Below, one piece after another: positions 36,334-46,600 of a stretch of DNA of 64,000 nt. The stretch covers positions 3,172 to 67,171 of the forward strand of contig SVFN01000009.1 of NCBI GenBank assembly GCA_015056815.1. Reading direction: 5' to 3'. The stretch comes from Lachnospiraceae bacterium (GTDB lineage: Bacteria; Bacillota; Clostridia; Lachnospirales; Lachnospiraceae). The notes beneath the pieces were generated by a model. The model saw nothing but the letters and a program-made list of their open reading frames with translations. It was not told where the DNA came from and made no database searches. Position 1 is the stretch's first letter. Each line of letters opens with the position of its first letter. Made by a program: the position numbers and the translations under genes.

Positions 36334-38021
36334 AAGAAGACAGAACTATGAGAAAAACACTACGAACAAAAGGAATGGCGATTATGATCAGCGCAGTACT
36401 TCTGCTGACAGGATGCGGGGCGGAACGTTTCGGACAGGATACTTATCCGTCGTTTGAAGATGCGAAACAGGAACTGAAGGCGCTTTTGACAAAAGTAGAT
36501 ACCGGTAAGGTCACAGATCCTGCCCTTTATATCTATGAAGATGAGATCTCTGAGGCCAGTATGCTTGCGGACATTGATACCTTTCCCATGACCGTTCAGG
36601 GAAACGGTCAGATCGATATTGAGATCGCGGCCGCTACGGAAATGAGCTCCGATTCACCGGATGACTGGCTTAACGTGATGGCCAAAGACTTCAATAAGCA
36701 GAAGATGGAGGTGAACGGGAAGACTGTTTCGGTGTCTGTCCGGAAGATCACTTCCGGAGAGGTCGTGACTTACATCCGGGATGGCGGGTATCAGCCGGAT
36801 GTGTTTATCCCAAGCAATTTCGCATGGGGAAGAATGTTAGAAAGTGATGGGATCGGGATCGACAAGATCTCCGACCGGATCGCAGGCAATACGGCCGGAG
36901 TTCTGATCCGGCAAAATGTATATGACTCTTTTCTGGAAAAATATAAGGAAGCTTCCATGAAAAACATCCTGGAGGCATCCATGAACGGCGATCTGAAATT
37001 CGCCTACACCAATCCGTATACATCTTCCACCGGTCTGAACATCCTGTGTGAGATGCTAAAGGCATTCGACACTTCCAATCCGCTTTCCGAGAAGGCGACA
37101 GATGAGCTGTTAAAATATCAGAAGACAGCACCGCCCGTCGCATACACTACGGCAGTTCTCAGAAATCAGGCGGCCAGAGGGATCATAGATGCCATGGTAA
37201 TGGAGCGACAGGCCTATTACAATACGCCGGAGCTTCGGGACTTCGTCTTTATCCCGGCGGGAATACGGCACGATCATCCGGTCTATACCTTTGAATGGGA
37301 TACGGAGGAAGAAAAAATGGCAGCCGCTATGTTTGTGGATTACTGTCTGACGGAAAAGGCACAGACAGCAGCTTCCAAAAGAGGTTTTAACATGGATGAG
37401 GATTACAAAGCGCCGGACGATGGCATGAGTGGTGCAGAGTATACTTCGGCACAGAAAGTATGGAAAAAGAATAAAAACGGAGGCAGACCGATCATTTCTG
37501 TCTTTGTGGCGGATACATCAGGCTCCATGGCGGGAGAGCCGTTAAACAGTCTGAAGGACTCCCTGATTAAGACAACCTCCTACATCAGCTCTGATCATTA
37601 TGTCGGTCTGGTAAGCTATTCAAACGATGTGATCATCAATCTTCCGATCGGACAGTTTGATGACAGACAGCGTTCCTATTTTGCCGGAGAAGTAAACAGA
37701 CTGGACGCGGGAGGCGGGACGGCTACCTATGATGCAGTGCTTGTGGGACTGAATATGCTCCTGGATAAAGCCGAGGAAGTGCCGGATGCCAAGTTGATGC
37801 TTTTCGTCCTGACAGACGGAGATACGAATACCGGATACAGCCTGAAGAAAGTGACGAACACAGTGGGAGGACTGCAGATCCCGGTTTATTCCATCGCTTA
37901 TAATTATGATAATACGGATGAACTGGAAAAGCTTTCCAATATTAACGAAGCGGCCCTGATCAAAGCGGATACCGATGATATCATCAACCAGCTCCGCAAT
38001 CTGTTTAATGTGCAGATGTAG
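36330..38021 (+). CDS. Lipoprotein with solute-binding-like and von Willebrand A domains
   Basis: A surface lipoprotein with lipobox LLLTGCG near the start. Residues about 60-350 resemble an extracellular solute-binding fold (IDIEIAAATEMSSDSPDD, PDVFIPSNFAWGRML, AYTNPYTSSTGLNIL). The C-terminal vWA domain has a full metal-binding MIDAS: DTSGS near residue 395, a Thr in the GGGTATYDA loop, and LTDGD. Such two-domain proteins occur near TelA-type operons in other Firmicutes, but TelA is not here. The start overlaps the preceding gene (ATGA); ATG 36348 is an alternative. Ligand unknown. Confidence 0.87.
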   Translation: MKEDRTMRKTLRTKGMAIMISAVLLLTGCGAERFGQDTYPSFEDAKQELKALLTKVDTGKVTDPALYIYEDEISEASMLADIDTFPMTVQGNGQIDIEIAAATEMSSDSPDDWLNVMAKDFNKQKMEVNGKTVSVSVRKITSGEVVTYIRDGGYQPDVFIPSNFAWGRMLESDGIGIDKISDRIAGNTAGVLIRQNVYDSFLEKYKEASMKNILEASMNGDLKFAYTNPYTSSTGLNILCEMLKAFDTSNPLSEKATDELLKYQKTAPPVAYTTAVLRNQAARGIIDAMVMERQAYYNTPELRDFVFIPAGIRHDHPVYTFEWDTEEEKMAAAMFVDYCLTEKAQTAASKRGFNMDEDYKAPDDGMSGAEYTSAQKVWKKNKNGGRPIISVFVADTSGSMAGEPLNSLKDSLIKTTSYISSDHYVGLVSYSNDVIINLPIGQFDDRQRSYFAGEVNRLDAGGGTATYDAVLVGLNMLLDKAEEVPDAKLMLFVLTDGDTNTGYSLKKVTNTVGGLQIPVYSIAYNYDNTDELEKLSNINEAALIKADTDDIINQLRNLFNVQM

Positions 38022-38071
38022 CAAAAACGATTGGAAAATCAGGAAAACATTGGAATGAGGGGGATTGAGAG

Positions 38072-39472
38072 ATGGATTTACAAAAGTACGTAGATGGTTT
38101 TGGAGCCATGACATGCATCGTATCGGTTGAAAAACCACAGGACGGAAGACGCGGCAAATTTCGCATTGTGGCCGGCAATAAAGCGTATGTGGAATCGATT
38201 GAGAATCCGGCGCCGGGCGCAGAGCTTCTCACACGGAAGTTTATCCCGAATCAGGAATATACCAAGTATCTTACCAGGGATCTGAATTTTGAAGATTATT
38301 GTTATCGGGCGGCAGTGGAAAAGAAATGTCTGACCTCTTATGCCAGCCCCGACAGAATGCAGGGTATCTGGTTTAATATGATATTCCTGCCGGTGGCTTA
38401 TGAAGAAGAAAACCTGTGTTATTGCACCTATACCATGGAGATCAATTTTGAAGCGAATCTGGAACGGCTTTCCACACTCAGGGCTGACGTTACGGCAAAC
38501 GTGATTAAAATCTGCCTGGAGCTTAAGAGCTCCAAGGAATTCCATGAATTAATGAATGATGTGATAAAAGACATCAGGGATATGTTCCATGCAGAGCACT
38601 GCTGTATCCTCCTTATGGACAGCTATGAGCGCAAGTGCTCTGTCCTTTGCGAAGCACTGTCTGAGAATACGGTATTGACGACTATGAACAAGTATCTGGA
38701 TGACAGGTTTTATGATATTGCGGAAAGCTGGTCGGATCTGATCGCCGGGAGCAATTGTCTTGTTGTAAAAGATGAACAGGATATGCAGATCGTCAAAGAA
38801 AGAAATCCTGTATGGTATGAGTCGATTACTTCCGCGCATGGGAAAAACATCGTTTTGTTCCCGCTGAAATTCAAGGGGGATCTTCTTGGCTATATCTGGG
38901 CGATCAACTATGATATAGATAGAGCTGTCAGCATAAAAGAGACCTTTGAAACTTCCGCGGCCATTCTGGCATCTGCAATCAGCAATTTTTTGCTGCTTGA
39001 AAGGCTCAGAATACTGAGCTCAAAAGATATGCTGACCGGGGTGATGAACCGGAACGAAATGAACAACTATGTGGAGAGGCTGAGTAAAGACACGACAGAT
39101 CCGGTAGGAGTCGTTTTTGCAGATCTGAACGGATTGAAGCGTATAAATGACAGATTCGGGCACAGTGCAGGAGACAAACTGCTTAAGAATGCGGCAAAGA
39201 TTCTGGAAGAAGTTTTTGAAACAGAACAAATTTTCAGAGCCGGAGGGGATGAGTTTACGATCATTATCACCGGCATCACGGAAGATGAACTTGACAGGCG
39301 GGTGGCAAAGATCCGGGAAATGGCTGATAAACAGGAACATGTCAGCTTCGCGATCGGAAAAAGCTATGAGAGTAACCGCTTAAATGTGCGCAAAGCTCTC
39401 AGGATCGCAGATGAGAGGATGTATGAAGATAAGCGGCTGTATTATGAGAAGCATCCGGAGATGAAAAGATGA
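38072..39472 (+). CDS. Diguanylate cyclase with PAS-like and GAF-like sensory regions
   Basis: A 466-residue cytoplasmic protein. An N-terminal PAS-like part (about 1-130) and a GAF-like part (about 150-315) precede a GGDEF domain with an intact active site, FRAGGDEFTI. The inhibitory RxxD site upstream of GGDEF is absent, so product feedback at that site is unlikely. It should make cyclic di-GMP in response to an unknown internal signal. GAGGGGG precedes the ATG, and only 50 bases separate it from the vWA operon, so it may be co-transcribed. Confidence 0.9.
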   Translation: MDLQKYVDGFGAMTCIVSVEKPQDGRRGKFRIVAGNKAYVESIENPAPGAELLTRKFIPNQEYTKYLTRDLNFEDYCYRAAVEKKCLTSYASPDRMQGIWFNMIFLPVAYEEENLCYCTYTMEINFEANLERLSTLRADVTANVIKICLELKSSKEFHELMNDVIKDIRDMFHAEHCCILLMDSYERKCSVLCEALSENTVLTTMNKYLDDRFYDIAESWSDLIAGSNCLVVKDEQDMQIVKERNPVWYESITSAHGKNIVLFPLKFKGDLLGYIWAINYDIDRAVSIKETFETSAAILASAISNFLLLERLRILSSKDMLTGVMNRNEMNNYVERLSKDTTDPVGVVFADLNGLKRINDRFGHSAGDKLLKNAAKILEEVFETEQIFRAGGDEFTIIITGITEDELDRRVAKIREMADKQEHVSFAIGKSYESNRLNVRKALRIADERMYEDKRLYYEKHPEMKR

Positions 39473-39787
39473 CAGAATACAAAGTGGCAGACGAGAAGGA
39501 CACGGAGCTTATGATGAACAGCCGGCTGTGCTTCCATGGGTTATATTACGATCATGCCTACGTTCTCACATCCGACCGGCAAAAGGGCGCATCTGATGAA
39601 TGTATACACCGCAAAAACATACCGCAGAAAAGGAATAGCCGGGAAAATGCTGGAAATGCTGATCAAAGAAGCGTGGGAAAGAGGCGTAACGGAGATCAGC
39701 CTGGATACCACCAAAGAAGGACGGCCACTTTACGAACGGTTTGGATTTGAGGCATCCGGCGAAGCGATGGTCCTGGTAAGGAGATAG
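39469..39787 (+). pseudogene. GNAT acetyltransferase pseudogene with internal deletion and frameshift
   Basis: The start (MTEYKVADEKDTELMMNSRL) is in one frame and overlaps the previous stop. The rest of a GNAT enzyme is in another frame: GYITIMPTFSHPTGKRAHLM, the acetyl-CoA loop TYRRKGIAGKML and RPLYERFGFE. The join is near 39525. Intact relatives known to me have about 150 residues, so about 60 residues of the N-terminal half seem to be missing. The shorter frame from 39536 alone would lack part of the fold. Some function cannot be wholly excluded. Confidence 0.8.
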
Positions 39788-39867
39788 AAGAACATGAAGA
39801 AAAAGAAAGAGCATTTGCTGGTATATGAGATCATCACGATCATTTGAACCTTTTTTCGATCACGATT

Positions 39868-39916
39868 AAGAACGTTTGTGATACTTAAAGTGGGAATCAC
39901 AAGCGTTCTTTTTTTG
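39868..39916 (+). terminator. Strong terminator after the GNAT pseudogene
   Basis: Arms 39868-39882 and 39896-39910 pair over 15 positions with one G-T pair; a run of T follows. It closes the signalling region before the two-component system. Confidence 0.92.
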
Positions 39917-40029
39917 CATAAATCTTTGTGGAGATTAGCTGCTGTCATGACAGAAGATGAAATGCTATCGGAATGACATAATCACGACATAACTGAATCG
40001 TAGAATAGAAATCAGGGAGGACAAACGAT

Positions 40030-40716
40030 ATGACATATAAAATACTGATTGTGGAAGACATGCCGGAAATACTGGATAACATTTGTGACTTTTTTCTAAG
40101 AGAAGGAATGGGGCTTTTGGAGATTGTCAGATCATCGGATGGTTCGGATGCACTAAAAAAGATAGAGAAAGAAATGTTTGATCTGATGATTTTAGACATT
40201 ATGCTTCCGGGAGTGTCGGGATTTGATCTGTGTAAGGCAGCAAAGAAAAGAGGAGATTGTCCGATCATTCTTTTAACGGCACTTGGTTCAGAGAATACTA
40301 TTCTGAAAGGGTATGAACTGGGGTGTGACGATTATGTGGTGAAGCCTTTTGTCATGAGACACCTGTATGCCAAATGTCTTGCACTTCTACGTAGAGCTGA
40401 AAAAAAAACAAGACAAGAAATACTGACCTGTGGAGCCATTGCGGTTAATAAAGGTACGATGAGTGTAACGGTTAGTGGCTGTGAGATCGACATCAAATCA
40501 AGAGAATATACACTGTTGTTTTATCTCATGAGCAATCAGAATGTGGTTTTATCACGGCAAAGTATTTTAGACCATGTGTGGAGCGACAATTATGAGGTGA
40601 ACGACAGAGCAGTTGATAACAGCATCAGAAGGCTTAGAGAGTGTCTGGGAGAAGCAGGCAGGCAGATCAAAACAGTTTTTGGAAGGGGTTATAAGATTAC
40701 GGAGGGAAAAGGATGA
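40030..40716 (+). CDS. OmpR/PhoB-family response regulator
   Basis: A 228-residue regulator with a receiver domain (1-115): acidic pair Glu9/Asp10, phosphoacceptor Asp56 in LILDIMLPG, Thr83 and Lys105 in VVKPF. A winged-helix DNA-binding domain follows (about 130-225), with SRQSILDHVW and VDNSIRRLRECL. GGGAGG precedes the ATG. It overlaps the sensor kinase gene by four bases, so the two form a pair. Targets are unknown; no transporter follows, unlike many antimicrobial-peptide systems. Confidence 0.96.
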   Translation: MTYKILIVEDMPEILDNICDFFLREGMGLLEIVRSSDGSDALKKIEKEMFDLMILDIMLPGVSGFDLCKAAKKRGDCPIILLTALGSENTILKGYELGCDDYVVKPFVMRHLYAKCLALLRRAEKKTRQEILTCGAIAVNKGTMSVTVSGCEIDIKSREYTLLFYLMSNQNVVLSRQSILDHVWSDNYEVNDRAVDNSIRRLRECLGEAGRQIKTVFGRGYKITEGKG

Positions 40717-42341
40717 TGGAAGAGGTAAGTGATAACAAGAAGAAAACACGGCTGAAAGGAATCAAAAAGAACAGTAGGAATAATGGGAAAGGCATTCAGA
40801 AACCGAAGTTTCCGGTCTATTATTTTGAGAGTTTGCTTGTGCTCCTTGCATTTTTCTTATGCATTGGAGCCGGAGTGTTTTATTATCAGCTTCAGGCGTA
40901 TCGGAATGAGTTTACATTAGCATATTCGACATATTTTACGGAACTGGATGGAATACTGGGAGCTTCTTTTGATAAGGAAAAAATAACGCCGGCAGATATT
41001 ACCGACGTAAAGATAAGTCTTGTAAACCATTATGCCAAAACAGGGCAGCATGTTAAGGCAAGGTATGACCATAAAGATGTGGCAGACGCATCACAGACAG
41101 CCATAATGCATTACAACGGGACTGGATTTGAACTGGCAGACCTGTCTTATCTGGATTATTTTAAAACGGACGAACTGCTGCCTTATTGGGATACAGAATA
41201 TGAAAAAGAATATACTCCGAAGGAACCTGATCAAGTACTCGGGTTTAGCTGCAGTGAGGCATACATAGACTTTGAGAACCTGAAGTTCATACCGGTTGTA
41301 TGTGAGATTTATACGTATATGGACTGGACGTCAACCGGTAAAACGGTAAGCATACCGATTGAAAAAGGCTCTGTCAGCGTGGAGGAATATACGCATGTTA
41401 AGATAGATGCTCCGGAGTATGCTTTGGGGAAAATCGCAGGCTTTGTCGGAGAGGAACGGGTATACGATGTCGGACATTGGTCAATCTTAAACAGTTATGG
41501 AATTTATTATGGGGGAAAGGAGGACGAAGTTCCGGAAACTCCGTTTAAAGAATGCTACCGGAATGAGATCCGAACAGCTGTCGTGGCAGGTGTTTTGGCA
41601 GTATTTATACTTTCATTGCTGCCGTCGACTGTTTTGTACAACAAGAAAAGGAGAGACTATGAAATCTACGAATACAGACGCAGATTAACCGATGCTATGG
41701 CGCATGACCTGAAAACGCCCATGACGGCAATTGCAACTTATGCAGAAAATATGGAAAATGATACGAGGGAAGAAAGACGTTCCTACTATGCCGCCAGAAT
41801 ATCGGAAAAGGTCTGGCAAATGAATAAGATCGTGAATGTTTTTTTAGAGTTTTCCAAATCAGAAAACTTGGTTGGGCTGAATGAGGAGGAAATAGATATC
41901 GGAGAAGTGATCTCTGCTTGTATCACAGATCATGAACCATTTGTAAAACAAAAGGCCTTGAAGGTTCATTTTACGGATAAAAAAATCAGATATGTGACAG
42001 ACCGGGAACTGTTTGCGCAGGCAATCGGAAACTTGATCAACAATGCTGTGCAATATGCTAAAGAGGGAAGCACCATTCAAATAGAGTGCGATGAGAGAGG
42101 TATGAGTATTGTAAATGAAACGGCAGAAAAAGTAGAAAATGCAGAACGACTGAGAGAACCCTTCGTTAAGGGAAGCGAATCGCGCAAACATTACGGAACG
42201 GGACTGGGACTTGCTATTGCGGACAATAATCTGAAGATGCTTGGATACGAAATGGATATCAAAGTGGAGGATGAGAAGTTTTATGTTACGATAATGGTAC
42301 CGGTTAGGGGCGACCGTTTCAAAATGATAAACAGTAGATGA
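40713..42341 (+). CDS. Membrane sensor histidine kinase
   Basis: A 542-residue kinase, partner of the preceding regulator. A basic N-terminus, membrane helix (about 38-58), a large extracellular region of about 220 residues, a second helix (about 286-308), then dimerisation and ATPase domains. The H-box is MAHDLKTPMTAIATYAE, the N-box AIGNLINNAVQYA and the G-box GTGLGLAIADNN. The extracellular domain is not one I recognise. Base composition is more A/T-rich than the core genes before 34 kb. Confidence 0.94.
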   Translation: MMEEVSDNKKKTRLKGIKKNSRNNGKGIQKPKFPVYYFESLLVLLAFFLCIGAGVFYYQLQAYRNEFTLAYSTYFTELDGILGASFDKEKITPADITDVKISLVNHYAKTGQHVKARYDHKDVADASQTAIMHYNGTGFELADLSYLDYFKTDELLPYWDTEYEKEYTPKEPDQVLGFSCSEAYIDFENLKFIPVVCEIYTYMDWTSTGKTVSIPIEKGSVSVEEYTHVKIDAPEYALGKIAGFVGEERVYDVGHWSILNSYGIYYGGKEDEVPETPFKECYRNEIRTAVVAGVLAVFILSLLPSTVLYNKKRRDYEIYEYRRRLTDAMAHDLKTPMTAIATYAENMENDTREERRSYYAARISEKVWQMNKIVNVFLEFSKSENLVGLNEEEIDIGEVISACITDHEPFVKQKALKVHFTDKKIRYVTDRELFAQAIGNLINNAVQYAKEGSTIQIECDERGMSIVNETAEKVENAERLREPFVKGSESRKHYGTGLGLAIADNNLKMLGYEMDIKVEDEKFYVTIMVPVRGDRFKMINSR

Positions 42342-42638
42342 ATATCGATCAATCTGATTCTGACATTTCCTCTTTTACTTTTTATCAATTTTTGTTATGA
42401 TAATCATCAAGCATATGGTATTTCATTTTCTGAAACAAATCTGTACATCTAATAGATCAGAAGTATGATCTGAAATTTCTATGCTTACGATTTCAAACAA
42501 GAATTTCACACGATCTGAGTAGATGAGAGATGCTTTATTGGTATAATTTTCATATATTCATACCAGAAAAGCTTCATGGTAAAAATATGGAGTATGTAGT
42601 ATAATAAATGGAAACGAATTGGAACTGCAAATGTGACA
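42342..42638. other. Gene-free A/T-rich interval after the kinase
   Basis: About 300 bases without a credible coding frame, terminator or clear promoter. A TATAAT-like string occurs at 42541-42546 (GGTATAATTTTC) without a good -35. It leads into the zone of decayed fragments. Confidence 0.5.
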
Positions 42639-42860
42639 ATGGTCTGTCTTGGCGGAAAAGAAAAATATAAAGCAGCAGTATTGGGAGAACCGGCATCCGT
42701 ATAGTGGAATGATGATCCGGAGCTCCTTACGGTAGAACTTACCGCGTCTGCTGTTTTGCAGATTGCAAGGTCAGACAGGCAGCCACGATATGAGGAAGAA
42801 TGCATGGAATACATCGAAAAGCACTTACGGTATTTCTGCGACGTGTATCTGAAGAAGTGA
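42639..42860 (+). pseudogene. Decayed ORF remnant with in-frame stop
   Basis: A frame from ATG 42639 reads MVCLGGKEKYKAAVLGEP and hits TAG at 42702. It then continues openly for 51 codons to TGA at 42858 with protein-like composition (PELLTVELTASAVLQIARSD, CMEYIEKHLRYFC). No ribosome binding site is evident. I do not recognise the parent family. Part of it lies in a direct repeat shared with 47191-47250. Confidence 0.45.
42651..42711 (+). repeat. Left copy of a ~60-bp direct repeat flanking the 42.7-47.2 kb segment
   Basis: Aligns with 47191-47250 at about 53 of 61 positions with one gap, including the identical core TTGGGAGAAC. Both copies encode KA(A/E)VLGEP(A/V)SV followed by TAG. Both are followed by a short hairpin whose loop contains AAC (42730-42744 here). 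Confidence 0.85.
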
Positions 42861-42868
42861 GGAATCAA

Positions 42869-43072
42869 ATGAAAGTATCGTTATTTATGCAGGATATCAG
42901 GGAATATCTTAAATTCGACGCAGAGATCGACTTTAATCATCTGTCGGTCAATAAACCGGCAGATCAGTTATACGACGAGTCGGAAAATGAAACGGATTAT
43001 ATTCGGAGAGCGTATGAATATGATCATGAATATACTGCATATGAGGTGTCAGGCGAAGAAAGGACACATTGA
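42869..43072 (+). pseudogene. Truncated transglutaminase-like gene fragment
   Basis: A 67-codon frame from ATG 42869. The segment SLFMQDIREYLKFDAEIDF and DETDYIRRAYEY-type sequence resemble the N-terminal region of cytoplasmic transglutaminase-like proteins, just before the catalytic cysteine. After AYEY the sequence is unrelated and soon stops, so the catalytic core is lost. The family call is from memory of such proteins and is moderate. Confidence 0.5.
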
Positions 43073-43073
43073 T

Positions 43074-43448
43074 ATGAATTATAGAGTTATAGACAAGGAA
43101 AAGTATTATCGGAGTGGAGTATTCCGCCATTTTACGGAGGATTGCAAATGCTCAACATCCATGACCGCGAGAATAGATGTCACCGATCTGGTGGAGCATT
43201 CCAGGCGTACAGGAACCAAGTTCTATATTAATTTTCTGTATGTGCTTTCAAAGGTGCTGAACTCACGGGATGACTACAAGATGGGATATCTCTGGCAGTC
43301 CGAGAAACTGATCTGCTATGACAGCATAAATCCGATCCAGTATGTTTTTCATGAGGATATGGAAACATGTACGCCGGTTTACACGACATATTATGAAGAC
43401 TATGAAGAGTTTATGGAGAAAACGAGATGTAATGATGGTGACCGCTGA
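43074..43448 (+). pseudogene. 3'-truncated chloramphenicol acetyltransferase-like gene
   Basis: The 124-codon frame from ATG 43074 matches the N-terminal half of the CAT family: a start like MNYRVIDKEKYYRSGVFRHF, TARIDVTDL, TGTKFYINFLYVLSKVLN, and CTPVYTTYYEDYEEF. CAT enzymes have about 210-220 residues, with the catalytic His in HHAxxDG near the C-terminus. Here the frame ends before that, so it cannot acetylate. A terminator-like hairpin overlaps its end. Confidence 0.82.
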
Positions 43449-43480
43449 TGGAACTCTTTAGTCTGTCGGCGGTCTTTTTC
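43440..43480 (+). terminator. Terminator at the end of the CAT fragment
   Basis: A 6-bp GC-rich stem (43440-43445 with 43469-43474) followed by TTTTTC. The loop is long, so strength is uncertain. The next 220 bases to 43697 hold no gene; a TATAAT lies at 43505-43510. Confidence 0.5.
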
Positions 43481-43697
43481 TTAGCGAAAAAATAGTTTCA
43501 CTGCTATAATAAACGTGACATACTGTTGACGTGTTGAGTTTGATATGATATCTACAGAGTATGCTGATGATGAGGGAGTGCTTGCCTGGATGCTTTTATG
43601 CCAAGATAAGGTGACTGTCCTGGAACCGGGGCGGAGCGTAGACCAGAGAACTTACAGGATGAATTCGGTATACCGATGACAAGAAGGGGGAAATTGA

Positions 43698-46600
43698 ATG
43701 TATCGCAAAAGAAGCATATGTTTTGAAGTCATAACTATATTTATGTTTTTGGCCTTTTGGGGAGGAGTAAACCTTTCTCATGTTAATGGGCAGGATGTAC
43801 AAAACAATACTTTGACTATTTCGGAAGAATTAAATGATCCGGTTCATTATTGTGACACAAAAAAGCAAAAAGAGAAGGATTATTCAGACTGGAGCTATAT
43901 CTATTTTGGATCGTATCCACAGGAAGAGGTTGAAGATATTTCCACGATCAAAAAAATTGATCGTTTACTTCCGGGAGCCGGTGGTGACGTCTGGGTGAAC
44001 GGGGAATACTATCGCAAGATTGGTAAAAATGATACAAATTATGCGGGTAAAATATCGGAATATCATTATTTTAAATGGCAGAGAATCCGTTGGAAAGTGC
44101 TGAAAATAGAGGGGAGCAAGGCGCTTGTGTCAGCAGATGTCGGTTTGGATTGTCAGGACTATAACGAAGAAGATGATTATTATGAGATAGAAACAGACAA
44201 GCAGATAAAAAATCCTGCCTGTAAAGATATGACATGGGAAAAGTGCTCTTTACGCAAATGGCTGAACAGTGATGCCGGATTTAAAGAACTGGATAAAGAC
44301 AACGGGAAAAGCTTTACAGCAGGACAAGGTTTTTATACGACAGCCTTTAATGAAAAGGAAAGAAAATCGATTATCCCGGTTTCGCTTGCGAATGAAAATA
44401 ACCCTTCTACGGGAGCACAGGGAGGAAACGATACAATAGATAACGTTTTTTTGTTATCCTGGAGCGATATTCGGAACCAATCCTTTGGCTTCTGTCCGGA
44501 TCCTGATTGCAATTCTTCAACCAGACAGATAAAAGCAAGTGATTACTGCAAAGCTATGGGAAGTATTTATACTCCGTATTGTTACTGGTATTTAAGAACA
44601 ATCGGTCATGAGTATACTTTTGCAGCCAGCATTATGAATACGGGAAGAGCCACTGAATGGGGAAATCGTATTGGATACGATTATATAGCAATTGTTCCTG
44701 CGTTATGGCTTGATCTGAATCAGAATACATGGTCTGTTTCCAATAGAGAGGCTGTAAAACAGTGCAGGGTTAAGTTTGATACAAATGGTGGATTGGGTAA
44801 TATTGAAGATCAGATTGTATTAGCGGGGAAAAATGCACTTGCGCCGATATCACCGTCCAGAGAAGGATATTCGTTTGAAGGCTGGTATCCCAATACATCC
44901 TGCACCGGTAAAAAATGGGAATTTCGTATCAACACGATCAATCAGGATCTTACGTTATATGCAAAATGGACGAAAAAAACGATTTCTATTTCATCAAAAG
45001 ATTTATATTCATTTGGGAATAGTAAGGCAAACTATTGCACAGAAAATGATAAATATTACATTAATGACCAGCATTACATGCTTCTAAAAAAGGATCTGAC
45101 AAAGGCTGAGATAAACGGAATTAATGTATTACGAAACAGCTGGATTGGCGCTTGCACCGGGATTACAGCTTCCTTATCCCTGTTTAAGAGAGGCAGGATG
45201 ACACCGGATTTTTTTGCATCGCTGTCCGGATATCGTGCAAATGATGTATGGGAATTAAAATCCTTACAGGAGGATCCCAAAAGCCCGGTGATTTCTATGA
45301 TCAACTATTATCATCTTCTTCAAAGAACAAATTATATTAATGAATTAGAAAATGCTGATAAAAACATGTCCCAAAAAGAAGTCATTCAAAGAATCGTTAA
45401 GATGACAGAAGAAGCTGAGAAAAATCAAAGCTTTGTACATATCAGTCTGCAAAGATTTGTATGGAGAACTGATTTTGGAATCAAACATAAGGAAATAGCA
45501 CTTCATTCCGTTGCAGCCTATAAAGTCACCAGAAACCAAAAGGGAGAGTACATCATTCATTTGATCGATCCCAACAGTAAGGCAAGTGAACTGATAATAG
45601 CTTCCGATTTCAGTGATGCATATTTCAAAAGTGATAAAGGAAAATACAGTGGCCTTGATGTATCAAGCGGTACCTTGATGCTTCATAGAGTTTATTCATT
45701 AAATGAATTTGACCGCTTTAATCTTCAGGAACGATTGGAAAACTACGGTGCCTATAATACAGCTTCTTATCCGTCGAATCAAAAAACAGAACAAAGCGAA
45801 GAAAAAACTTATAGGATATGGACACACATACCTGCTTTTTCCATTTGGGACGGTGATCAAAATGAAACAAAAGTGATCGGTTCAGGTGTAAACGGTAAAA
45901 TTAATGTTGAACTGAAATCGGTAACGGGTGAGGAAGATTTGCTTTATGAATATGAGATTAGTAATATAAAGGATTGCCTTCATATATCTGCCGATCCCGA
46001 TAGTCAGGCAGAATCCCCCGAATGTATTATGGTTTCCTATGAAGGGGACTTCCTTGGAAGTATTAAATCGGAGCGGCCGGTTCAGTTTTCGGTGAAGGAA
46101 GATGGAACTATTTCGGTAGAAGCATTAGGAGAGAATTCCGGTATTACGGTTGGAATGCCGATCGATAACAATGAAGAACCCTATGACCGGCTGGAAATAA
46201 GTCTAAATGCCAAAGAGGTCACTTTGGAGCAGGCAGATTCCGCAATTTTGATGAAAGCATCCGAAACGCAGGGAGCAATGAAAATAAAAGCTTATTCTGA
46301 CTTTAGTGAAACATCGGCATCATGTGAGGCAACGGATAAACAGGTTAAGATATCTTTGGATCAGGAAAAGCTGTCAATTGAACAAAATGATATGCCGCAG
46401 ATTACGAAAAGTATTGGTTACAAGGTACTGTTTGTGACAGGCGGAGGAGAAGAGATAAGTCCTTTGGAAAACATAGAGAAAGGAAGCCTCATGGAACAGC
46501 CCAAGAATCCTGTCTATCCGGGACATATTTTTGACGGCTGGTACAAAGATGTTCAATTTACCGATGATTCAAAATGGATTTTTGGGACGGATAAAGTGCA

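Noticed and set aside
39794-39847. A 17-codon frame (MKKKKEHLLVYEIITII) after the GNAT pseudogene
   Set aside because: No ribosome binding site and no sign of conservation; too short to support.
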